The notes below the pieces were generated by a model, which worked only from the letters and a program-made list of their open reading frames with translations, was not told the origin of the DNA and searched no databases. 60,257 nucleotides of DNA from contig JALHOS010000001.1 in the NCBI GenBank assembly GCA_022842905.1, positions 4,907 through 65,163 on the forward strand, read 5' to 3'. The position numbers were made by a program, and so were the translations under genes. The DNA comes from Myxococcaceae bacterium (lineage in GTDB: Bacteria > Myxococcota > Myxococcia > Myxococcales > Myxococcaceae). Below are positions 53,366 through 60,257 of the stretch, one piece after another; position 1 is the stretch's first letter, and each line of letters starts with the position of its first letter.

Positions 53366-55159
53366 ATGCGCGCCCTCGCCCTCGCTTCGATCTCCCTCGC
53401 GCTCGCGGCCTGTGGCCCGTCCCACGACACAACGAGTCCAGCGGGTGAGGGCTCGGCGTCCGGCGCGCAGGCCGCGCTGTCCGCCGTCGCCCCGATCATG
53501 GGCGGCACCGTCACCGTCGCGCTGCGCGGCCGCTTCGTGGCGATCACCGACCCCGAGCGCCACCGCGTATCCGTGGTCGACGTGCAGTCCGGCGCCGTCC
53601 GCGGCCACGTGCGCTTCCCCGCGGGCAGCCTCCCCTGGCGCGCGGCGATCGACGGCAGGGGTGATCTGCGCGTCGTCCTCCGAGGAACGGGGCAGCTCGC
53701 GACCATCGGCCTCCAGGGCCCTTCGCTGCGAGGCACCCAGTCCGTCTGCCCCGAGCCGCGCGGCGTCACCTGGGACGAGTCCCAGCGGAGAATCCTGGTC
53801 GCCTGCGCCGGCGGGGAGCTCGTGTCGATCCCCGAGCTGGGCTCGAGCAGCTCGACCTTCGCCGGCCTCGATCTGCGCGACGTGGTGGTCCGCGACGGCA
53901 AGCCGTTCGTCAGCTCGTTCCGCGCGGCCCGGCTCGAAGGCGTGGACTCGACCGAGCACGCGGTGCCCCCGTCCATTCCGACGCCCGCGCTCGACGGCGG
54001 CCTGCAGGCGTTCGAACCCCAGGTCGCCTGGCGCACCTTCGAGACGCAGGGCCGCATCGTCATGGTGCACCAGCGCCACCTGGCCGGAGACGTATCGGCG
54101 CTGACCGTCGGCGCGCCACCCGTGGTAGTGCCGTACTACGTCAACGCCTGCAACACGGCGGTGGTGCGCTCGGCGGTGACGGTGTTCGAACGCGACGGCG
54201 GCGTCACCTCCGCGGAGATCCCCGGCGTGCTCCCGGTCGACGCCGACGTGTCGCCCGACGGCCGGATCCTCGCGATCGCCTCGGCCGGCAACCTCGAGCT
54301 GACGCAGGCGCTGCTGCCGAGCCCCGGCCAGGTCTTCGGCTTCGGCGCGTGTGGCTTGCCCGCGCGCCCTGCCCCGCTCCCGCCCGCCGATCGACCGAAC
54401 GATCCCCCTCCAAGCCAGTTCGGCCAGGTCGTCGGCGTGCGCTACCTCCCGGACGAGACGTTGATCGTCCATTCCCGCGACCCCGCCCAGCTCACCATCG
54501 TGCCGCCGCCGGGGAGCACCCTGCCGCCGCGCGTCGTCCCGCTCGCCAGCGATCGCATCGACTCGCCAGGCACCCGCCTCTTCCACGCCGCGCCGACGGC
54601 GCTCGCCTGCGCGTCCTGCCACCCGGAAGGCACCGACGACGGGCACGTGTGGACGTTCTTCGGTGAGCCTCGGCGCACGCAGACGCTCTGGGGCGGCCTG
54701 TCCCGCACCGCGCCGTTCCACTGGAAGGGCGACCTGACCGATCTGCGCGCCGTCATGAACCAGACCTTCGTCGCGCGCATGGGTGGCCGAAGCCCCGACG
54801 AAGGAGAGCTCGACAGCCTCCAGACGTTCCTCGACACCGTGAAGGCGCCCGCCCCCAGCCAGCGTGATGACGCAGCGCTCGTCGCGTCAGGCGCGCGCAC
54901 GTTCGAGAAGAGCTGCAGCACCTGCCACGCCGGCTCGCTGCTCACCAACGGCCAGACGGTGAGCGTGGGCTCGGGGGCTCCGGGCGCGCGCTTCCAGGTG
55001 CCGAGCCTCAAAGGCCTGCTGCTGCGCCCGCCCTACATGCACGACGGCTGCGCGAAGACGCTGGGCGATCGGTTCCAGCCCGGCTGCGGAGGCACCGCCC
55101 ACGGCACGGTGTCACCGCAGGAGCTCGACGGGCTCCTCGCCTACCTCAAGACGCTGTAA
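53366..55159 (+). CDS. Di-haem cytochrome c lipoprotein with beta-propeller-like N-terminus
   Basis: The 597-residue protein has a lipoprotein signal (MRALALASISLALAAC). The first roughly 380 residues look like a beta-propeller with strand repeats such as FVAITDPERHRVSVVDVQSG. The C-terminal 200 residues resemble the MauG/cytochrome c peroxidase fold, with haem motifs CASCH (415-419) and CSTCH (517-521). It likely moves electrons in the periplasm or at the outer membrane; peroxidase activity is not proved. The GTG upstream at 53336 is less likely than the ATG at 53366, which starts the signal. Divergent from the lipoprotein gene and convergent with the acyl-CoA dehydrogenase. Confidence 0.85.
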   Translation: MRALALASISLALAACGPSHDTTSPAGEGSASGAQAALSAVAPIMGGTVTVALRGRFVAITDPERHRVSVVDVQSGAVRGHVRFPAGSLPWRAAIDGRGDLRVVLRGTGQLATIGLQGPSLRGTQSVCPEPRGVTWDESQRRILVACAGGELVSIPELGSSSSTFAGLDLRDVVVRDGKPFVSSFRAARLEGVDSTEHAVPPSIPTPALDGGLQAFEPQVAWRTFETQGRIVMVHQRHLAGDVSALTVGAPPVVVPYYVNACNTAVVRSAVTVFERDGGVTSAEIPGVLPVDADVSPDGRILAIASAGNLELTQALLPSPGQVFGFGACGLPARPAPLPPADRPNDPPPSQFGQVVGVRYLPDETLIVHSRDPAQLTIVPPPGSTLPPRVVPLASDRIDSPGTRLFHAAPTALACASCHPEGTDDGHVWTFFGEPRRTQTLWGGLSRTAPFHWKGDLTDLRAVMNQTFVARMGGRSPDEGELDSLQTFLDTVKAPAPSQRDDAALVASGARTFEKSCSTCHAGSLLTNGQTVSVGSGAPGARFQVPSLKGLLLRPPYMHDGCAKTLGDRFQPGCGGTAHGTVSPQELDGLLAYLKTL

Positions 55160-55173
55160 GCCGAACGCGAGCT

Positions 55174-56814
55174 TCAGCTCGGCCAGGCCCGCTTGACGAT
55201 CGCCGCGACTGGCGCCTTGGGCCCGAGCGTGCCGTACACCTCGCCGTGCTCACCGCCCAAGCGGCTGGCGCAGAAGGTCTCGCTGATCTCCGCCGGCGCG
55301 TGTTGCAGCAGCAGCGCCCCCTGCATGGCCAGCGCGAGCTTCGTCGTCGCCACGCGCGCCGTGCCTTCGGTGGCGATCGCCTCGAAGCCAGCCGCCAGCC
55401 CCCCGACGAACTTGTCGAAGTGCGCGTTCTTCCCCGCGGCCTTGCCCAGCTCCGTCCGCAGCACGTCCATGCTCTTGGGGTACTTCGTCAGCGCGCGCAG
55501 CACGTCCAGGCACATGACGTTGCCCGAGCCTTCCCAGATCGAGTTGAGCGGCATCTGCCGGAAGATCCGCGGCATCACCGTCTCTTCGACGTAGCCGATG
55601 CCCCCGAACGCCTCCATCGCCTCCGCGGCCAGCGCGGGTCCACGCTTGCACACCAGGAACTTCGTCGCCGGCGTCAGCACCCGCCGCAGCAGGCTCTCGT
55701 ACTCGTCCGTCGGGCTGTCGAAGGCTCGCGCCAGGCGCAGCGACAGGGCCGTGGCCGCTTCGGTCTCCACCGCCAGATCCGCCAGCACGTTCTGCATCAT
55801 CGGCTGCGCGGACAGCACCTTCCCGAACGCGTGGCGCTGGTGGGTGTGGTGCAGCGCCTCGGCCAGCGCGAAGCGCATCAGGCCCGTGGTGCCCAGCGCG
55901 CAGTCGAGCCGGGTGTAGGTGCCCATCTCGAGGATCGTGGGAATGCCGCGGCCTTCTTCGCCGATCAACGTGGCGTACGCGCCGGTGAACTCGACCTCAC
56001 TCGACGCGTTGGATCGATCGCCCAGCTTGTCCTTCAGCCGCTGAATGCGCAGCTCGTTGAGCGCGCCGTCCGGCGTCCAGCGCGGCACGAAGAAGCAGGA
56101 CAGCCCGCCCTTCGAGTTCGCCGTCACCAAGAAGCCGTCGCACATGGGCGCGGACAGGAACCACTTATGGCCCACGATCCGGAACGTGCCGTCGCCCTGC
56201 TCGATCGCCTGTGAGGTGTTCGAGCGGACGTCGCTGCCGCCCTGCTTCTCGGTCATGCCCATGCCGATGATCGCGCCGCGCTTCTGATCGACGGGGAGGA
56301 AGCGCGGGTCGTACTCGCGGCTGGTGAGCTTCGGCATCCACCGCTGCGCGAGCTTCGCTTCCCGCTTCACCACGGGGATCGCGCCGTACGTCATCGTCGT
56401 GGGGCACTGGGTCCCGTTGTCCACCGACGAGTACATGATGAAGTGCGCCGCGCGGGCCACGTGCGCCCCGGGCTTCGCGTCGACCCACGGCGCCGAGTCC
56501 ATGCCGGTGCGCTTCAGGTAGCCGAAGAGCTGGTGGTAGCTCGGGTGAAACTCCACCTCGTCCGTGCGCCGGCCGTAGCGATCGAACAGCTTGAGCGTGG
56601 GGACGAACTTGTTCGCCAGCGTGCCGGCTTCCTGGAGCGGGCCCGCGCCGAGTTCCTGGCCCCGCTCGGTCAGCTCGCCGACCGCCCAGGCCGCGCCGTT
56701 CGCCGCGACGCCGTCCTTGAGGGCCAGGTTGGTGAGGAACAGGTTGGACGGCCCGGGGAGCTGCGGCTGGTTCAGGACTTCATGGGTCTTGAAAGGGTCC
56801 ATGGGCCGGCTCAT
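55174..56814 (-). CDS. AidB-like acyl-CoA dehydrogenase
   Basis: The 546-residue flavoprotein has the long AidB-type layout: an N-terminal THEVLNQPQLPGPSNLF, MTEKQGGSDVRSNTSQA as FAD-binding loop, RLKDKLGDRSNASSEVEFTG, GLMRFALAEALHHTHQR, EAFGGIGYVEE and SIWEGSGNVMCLDVLRAL. AidB proteins bind DNA and protect it from alkylation; related dehydrogenases act on acyl-CoA. I can tell AidB-like length and motifs but not substrate. The ATG at 56814 begins MSRPMDPFKT; the open frame before it is shadow. The end is 14 bases from the convergent cytochrome gene. Confidence 0.85.
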   Translation of the reverse strand: MSRPMDPFKTHEVLNQPQLPGPSNLFLTNLALKDGVAANGAAWAVGELTERGQELGAGPLQEAGTLANKFVPTLKLFDRYGRRTDEVEFHPSYHQLFGYLKRTGMDSAPWVDAKPGAHVARAAHFIMYSSVDNGTQCPTTMTYGAIPVVKREAKLAQRWMPKLTSREYDPRFLPVDQKRGAIIGMGMTEKQGGSDVRSNTSQAIEQGDGTFRIVGHKWFLSAPMCDGFLVTANSKGGLSCFFVPRWTPDGALNELRIQRLKDKLGDRSNASSEVEFTGAYATLIGEEGRGIPTILEMGTYTRLDCALGTTGLMRFALAEALHHTHQRHAFGKVLSAQPMMQNVLADLAVETEAATALSLRLARAFDSPTDEYESLLRRVLTPATKFLVCKRGPALAAEAMEAFGGIGYVEETVMPRIFRQMPLNSIWEGSGNVMCLDVLRALTKYPKSMDVLRTELGKAAGKNAHFDKFVGGLAAGFEAIATEGTARVATTKLALAMQGALLLQHAPAEISETFCASRLGGEHGEVYGTLGPKAPVAAIVKRAWPS

Positions 56815-56870
56815 ACGCCTCCGACCGCGCGGCTGGAACGCCAGCCCCACGGCGATTCTTCGCCATGCCA

Positions 56871-56900
56871 TTGAGTTTTTTTCGGCGCCGCCTGTATGGT
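56871..56900 (+). promoter_or_regulatory. Possible promoter of the coiled-coil protein
   Basis: TTGAGT (56871-56876) and the extended box TGTATGGT (hexamer TATGGT at 56895-56900) are 18 bases apart, with the start codon 30 bases further. The segment is A/T-rich relative to its surroundings. This is a reasonable sigma-70-type promoter by eye; the match is imperfect. Confidence 0.4.
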
Positions 56901-56930
56901 GCCCGCCTTTTTTGAAAGGACTTTCCACAC

Positions 56931-58010
56931 ATGACCATCGCCATCGTAATCCTCGCGCTCGCGCTCCTCGTGAGCCTCGCCTTCAACATGGGCTTCCTGG
57001 GTGGCGCCAAGCCGTCCGCGCAGGCCCAGTCGAACCTCCCTTCCCCCTCCCGAGAGGCCGCGCGTGACGACGGCGACGTGAGCAGCCGCCTGTCCAAGGC
57101 CGAGGCGGAGCTGGACAAGAAGCGCAAGGAGCTGGACGAGGTGAAGAAGGCGCAGGGCGAGCTGAAGGACGAGCTCAAGGCCGCCAAGAAGAAGCTGTTC
57201 GATCAGAAGGAAGCCGACAAGTCGGAGGAAGACCTCAAGAAGGCCCGCGCCGAGGTCGAGCGGCACGCCTCGCAGCAGCTGGACAGCACCCGCGCCGAGC
57301 TGGCCCAGGCGCACCAGGACATTCAGAAGCTGCGCGCCGAGATCGAGATGCGGGGGAAGAAGCAGGCCCAGCCCAAGCCCGACGCCGCGGAGACCACCGA
57401 GAAGAAGATCGAGCGGGCGCCGGAGCCGCCTCCGCAGCGCGTCATTCGTGAGCTCTCCGAGCACGAGAAGGAGCGCATCGCCCGCCTCGAGCAGCAGTCG
57501 GCCAACGATCGCCGCCGCGCCGCCGAGTCCGAACGCGAGACGCGCAACCTCAAGGCGAAGATCGACAAGCAGCTGCGCGACGTGAAGGCCGCGTTCACCG
57601 ACGCGAACCTGCACAAGGACAAGTTCCGCGCGGTGGAGCAGCGGCTCAACCGCACGTTGCTCGAGAACGACGTGCTGCGCCGGGCGATCGCCGACCTCGA
57701 GAAGAAGACCGGCATGAACGCCGAGAAGGTCGGGCTGACGCCAGACGAGATCGCCCAGTCGGATCGGCAGATGGCGCAGAAGCACGCCGAGGAAGATCGC
57801 GTCGCCGACGAAGCCCGCGCCAAGCTCGAAGCGCAGAAGGCCGCGGAGCTCGAGGCGGAGCACGCCGAGGCCGAGCAGAAGGCGATCGAGGCTGCCAAGG
57901 CCGAAGCGCAGGCGAAGAACACCGTCGTCACCGCCGAAGTGCCGGTGCCCGCCGCCGAGGCCGTTCCGCCGACCGACGCCGCCGCCGCTGCGCCCAGCAC
58001 TGCCGTCTGA
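56931..58010 (+). CDS. Membrane-anchored coiled-coil protein
   Basis: The 359-residue product begins with one N-terminal hydrophobic segment (IAIVILALALLVSLAFNMGF) and is then almost all heptad-like coiled coil, rich in Lys, Glu, Ala and Arg (about residues 45-335), ending in a Pro/Ala-rich tail. No enzyme motif. Such proteins often act as scaffolds or envelope spacers. GAAAGGA lies 9 bases before the ATG. Divergent from the AidB-like gene. Family not recognised. Confidence 0.8.
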   Translation: MTIAIVILALALLVSLAFNMGFLGGAKPSAQAQSNLPSPSREAARDDGDVSSRLSKAEAELDKKRKELDEVKKAQGELKDELKAAKKKLFDQKEADKSEEDLKKARAEVERHASQQLDSTRAELAQAHQDIQKLRAEIEMRGKKQAQPKPDAAETTEKKIERAPEPPPQRVIRELSEHEKERIARLEQQSANDRRRAAESERETRNLKAKIDKQLRDVKAAFTDANLHKDKFRAVEQRLNRTLLENDVLRRAIADLEKKTGMNAEKVGLTPDEIAQSDRQMAQKHAEEDRVADEARAKLEAQKAAELEAEHAEAEQKAIEAAKAEAQAKNTVVTAEVPVPAAEAVPPTDAAAAAPSTAV

Positions 58011-58116
58011 AGTCGCTCGCGGATCGTCAGGCGCCCTCGCGCCTGTTCGTCGCCGCCGCGCCGCACAGTTCCATTGACCGTCTGAAACGGGGCTGCGTAT
58101 AAGCCCCGCCGCAGTC

Positions 58117-58188
58117 GGCGCCATAGCCAAGTGGTAAGGCAAGGGTCTGCAAAACCCTCATTCCCCGGTTCGAATCCGGGTGGCGCCT
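58117..58188 (+). tRNA. tRNA-Cys (anticodon GCA)
   Basis: The cloverleaf has acceptor stem GGCGCCA/TGGCGCC, D arm TAGCCAAGTGGTAAGGC, anticodon arm AGGGT-CTGCAAA-ACCCT with anticodon GCA, T arm CCCGGTTCGAATCCGGG and a discriminator T. No CCA is encoded. It lies between the coiled-coil gene and the SpoIID gene on the same strand. Confidence 0.94.
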
Positions 58189-58208
58189 TGAACGTCTCGA
58201 GTGTCTGC

Positions 58209-59843
58209 ATGCGACTCTTCGCGCTGGCCCTCGGGGTTGTCTCAGTCACAGCACTCGCGGGTCCTCCGGTCGATCTCCCGCCCCCGGTCGACCGGTCCGC
58301 CAAGCAGCTGGAATTCAAGGGCGGCCAGCCTGTGGTCCCGGTCCGGTTGATGGAAGGGAACGCGGAGGTGGCGTTCGGGAGCAAGGGTCGGCTCCGGCTG
58401 ACGTTGCACGGTGGTGAAGCGCCGAAGCTCCTGCAGGCCCCCGCCGGCACCACGTTTCGCGTACGCGCGTCGGCCGGCAAGGCGGCGGCAGTCGTCGCAC
58501 GCATTCAGCTCATGGAAGTGCCGTTCAAGGACAAGGACGGGCTGGCCGCCGCGCTCGCGGACTGGGCTGGCAAGGGCGTCAGCCTCAAGCCGGTAACCTT
58601 GGGCGGGGTCTTCGGCATCGCTGGGAAGGTGGTCGACAACCGCCGGTACGCGCTGGTGGTGGATCAGCCGGCGCAGCCGCCGGAGAAGCTCGCCGCCCAG
58701 CAGGCGCAGCTGCTCACCCAGCACGGCGTCCGCAGCACGCTGCTCGAAGAGGTGCGCTCGCCGCCGTCGGTCACCATGGAAGTGCTCGACGAGGCCGGCA
58801 AGCCGCTGGGCAGCGCGGTCGATCGGCTCAGCGTCGAGCCCGCGGACACCAGCCCAATCGACGTGCGCCGCGTCGAGTTCGGCGTGGGGTACGACTTCCA
58901 CAACTTCGAAGATCGCAGCTACCGCGGCGCGCTGCTGTTGACCGCCGACGCCAAGGGGAAGCTGGCGGTCTTGAACCAGGTGCCGCTGGAGGCGCTGCTC
59001 AAGGGCCTGGTGCCGTCGGAGATCTTCGCCAAGGCGCACCCCGAGGCGCTCAAGGCGCAGGCCGTCACCGCCCGAGGAGAGGTGCTCGCGAAGGTAGGCC
59101 TCAAGCACCTGGCGGATCCCTACCTGCTGTGTACCGAGCAACACTGCGCCGTCTACAAGGGTCTGTCGGGTGAAGCGGCCAGCACCAACGCCGCCGTCGA
59201 CGCCACCGTCGGAGAAGCGCTGTTCGACGACGACGGGAAGCTGGTGGACTCCGTGTACAGCGCCGTCTGCGGTGGGCACACCGAGCACAACGAGATCGTC
59301 TGGGGCGGCGTCCCCAACCCGGCGCTGCGGGGCAAGCCGGATCTGCTGCCGGGTCACCGGAGCGGGCCTCAGCCCACCGACCTCCACGGCTTCCTCACCG
59401 CCGACGCCGGGCACGCGTGCAAGCTCTCGTCGTTGACGCAGCAGTCCAAGTACCACTGGGAGAAGCGCTTCAGCTCGGAAGAGCTGGACAAGAAGGTCGC
59501 GTCACTGGGCGTCGGCAAGGTCTTCGCCATGCAGGCCACCGAGCGCGGCGTGTCGGGCCGAGTGCGCTTGTTGACCATCTCCGGATCGGAGCAGGCGACG
59601 ACGGTGCGCGGCGAGCTGACGATCCGCAGGCTCTTCGGCAACTTGAACAGCGCCCTCTTCGAGCTGCGGCTGGAGAAGGACGCCAAGGGCCGCCCAGCCA
59701 CGTGGATCTTCACCGGGGCGGGCTGGGGCCACGGGGTCGGCCTGTGTCAGACGGGGGCGATCGGCCGTGCCGAGGCCGGCCAGAGCTACCGGGAGATCCT
59801 CGGCCACTACTTCACGGGAGCCAGCGTCGCCCGCCTGTACTGA
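58209..59843 (+). CDS. SpoIID/LytB-domain exported protein
   Basis: The 544-residue protein has a signal peptide (MRLFALALGVVSVTALAG) and a SpoIID-type domain in the C-terminal half: LNQVPLEALLKGLVPSEIFA, HPEALKAQAVTARGEVLAK, and the closing GWGHGVGLCQTGAIGRAEAG followed by YREILGHYFTGA. In spore formers SpoIID is a peptidoglycan lytic transglycosylase. In myxobacteria a wall-remodelling role is likely but unproved. The first 230 residues are an extra region of unclear fold. The ATG at 58209 begins the signal; the open frame upstream overlaps tRNA-Cys. Confidence 0.87.
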   Translation: MRLFALALGVVSVTALAGPPVDLPPPVDRSAKQLEFKGGQPVVPVRLMEGNAEVAFGSKGRLRLTLHGGEAPKLLQAPAGTTFRVRASAGKAAAVVARIQLMEVPFKDKDGLAAALADWAGKGVSLKPVTLGGVFGIAGKVVDNRRYALVVDQPAQPPEKLAAQQAQLLTQHGVRSTLLEEVRSPPSVTMEVLDEAGKPLGSAVDRLSVEPADTSPIDVRRVEFGVGYDFHNFEDRSYRGALLLTADAKGKLAVLNQVPLEALLKGLVPSEIFAKAHPEALKAQAVTARGEVLAKVGLKHLADPYLLCTEQHCAVYKGLSGEAASTNAAVDATVGEALFDDDGKLVDSVYSAVCGGHTEHNEIVWGGVPNPALRGKPDLLPGHRSGPQPTDLHGFLTADAGHACKLSSLTQQSKYHWEKRFSSEELDKKVASLGVGKVFAMQATERGVSGRVRLLTISGSEQATTVRGELTIRRLFGNLNSALFELRLEKDAKGRPATWIFTGAGWGHGVGLCQTGAIGRAEAGQSYREILGHYFTGASVARLY

Positions 59844-59874
59844 CAGGGTGTCGTCCGGCTGACGCCTGGTGGTT

Positions 59875-60257
59875 ATGCTGCCGCTCGTGTCTTCGCCGCG
59901 CCGCCGCTCTGAGCGTCCCAACGTCCGCCTGCTCGGGGCGGTCGTGGCGACGATCGTGGCCCACGGCTTGGCGCTCGCGATCCTGGTGCTGTCCGACGGT
60001 CCGAATCCGCCCCAGGGAGCTCGCCGCAAGGTGCCGACCGGCGTCGCGCTGCGGCCGCTGAGCGCGCAGGCCTTCGCGAAGAACCGGGGCGAGCAGGCCC
60101 AGGCCCGTGCCCCGCAGATCAAGAAGGCCGAGGCGCCCAAGCCCGAAGTTGCCAAGCCGCCCAAACCTCCCGAAGCGCTGCCCAAGGGCCAGGTCGTCGC
60201 GACGCCCAAGGGAAACGAGCAGGTCGACCCCAACGCGAAGTACCTGGCCGAGAGCAA
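59875..60257 (+). CDS. TonB-like Pro/Lys-rich membrane protein, cut by window end
   Basis: The frame from ATG 59875 gives a basic start, a hydrophobic segment (GAVVATIVAHGLALAILVL, about residues 23-41) and then a Pro/Lys/Ala-rich periplasmic stretch (APKPEVAKPPKPPEALPKGQ) ending KYLAES at the window edge. This is the layout of TonB and related energy-transducing or gliding-motility proteins in myxobacteria. At least 127 residues are present and the C-terminal domain is missing, so the exact type cannot be told. Starts 31 bases after the SpoIID gene. Confidence 0.7.
   Translation, partial: MLPLVSSPRRRSERPNVRLLGAVVATIVAHGLALAILVLSDGPNPPQGARRKVPTGVALRPLSAQAFAKNRGEQAQARAPQIKKAEAPKPEVAKPPKPPEALPKGQVVATPKGNEQVDPNAKYLAES

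Overview
The window reads as two joined pieces of one high-GC bacterial chromosome. The right part (about 26.1-60.3 kb) looks like chromosomal backbone of a myxobacterium or close relative (Myxococcota). This rests on several features together: many short lipoproteins, a thrombospondin-type-3/vWA lipoprotein, two MuiA/DUF4139 proteins side by side, a di-haem cytochrome lipoprotein, a lysine 5,6-aminomutase cluster, and a Pro/Lys-rich TonB-like protein. The lineage is inferred from gene content; no marker gene such as rRNA is present.

The left part (1 to about 26.02 kb) is the inner end of an integrated mobile element. A tyrosine recombinase (24736-25926) points at the 3' end of a minus-strand tRNA-Glu(CTC) gene (26019-26091), the usual arrangement for tRNA-targeted insertion. 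The other junction lies beyond base 1. Reading inward from the tRNA there is integrase, an excisionase-like HTH protein, a zinc-ribbon protein with a serine-recombinase-like fold lacking the catalytic serine, a roughly 22-bp-pitch array of AACGCGTT-type octamers, a Toprim/CHC2 primase and a small XRE regulator. No conjugation or virion genes are visible, so an integrative satellite-like or mobilisable element with its own replication module fits best.

The rest of the element is a defence-rich cargo. A complete type I restriction-modification operon (hsdM-hsdS-hsdR, minus strand, 11148 to 5068) continues without gaps into an AlbA_2 (Schlafen-type) protein and a YgjP-type metalloprotease. Around it sit a TPR-HEPN protein of the LA2681 type (1521-3014), a second protein with an RN-x3-H motif (13407-14249), a probable PD-(D/E)XK nuclease (12439-13287) divergent from a membrane-anchored protein (11197-12390), and a three-gene set of a dual-OB-like protein and two DUF488 proteins (19110 to 17355). 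Between them is a striking five-gene operon (16987 to 14583) whose genes all overlap by 4 bases. It begins with a catalytically dead serine-recombinase relative and ends with an apparently active one.

On the backbone side, after tRNA-Glu and tRNA-Gly, come four tandem small lipoproteins that look like diverged paralogues, the TSP3/vWA lipoprotein, a methyltransferase, and fadI-fadJ (beta-oxidation). A DEAD-box RNA helicase with a long repetitive tail, the MuiA pair, argS and a GAF/class III cyclase follow. Next is a lysine-degradation operon, kamD-(exported protein)-kamE-kal-VOC-kce-lipoprotein (51867 to 46393), which would take 3,6-diaminohexanoate towards crotonyl-CoA and acetoacetate; the dehydrogenase Kdd is not in the window. 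The right end holds two secreted proteins (one with a perfect 15-bp tandem repeat), the cytochrome lipoprotein, an AidB-like acyl-CoA dehydrogenase, a membrane-anchored coiled-coil protein, tRNA-Cys(GCA), a SpoIID-domain protein and the start of a TonB-like protein cut by the window edge.

All calls come from reading the sequence; no database search was run. Where several starts are possible I chose by Shine-Dalgarno-like sequence, 4-base overlaps and protein-like sequence, and say so in the entry.
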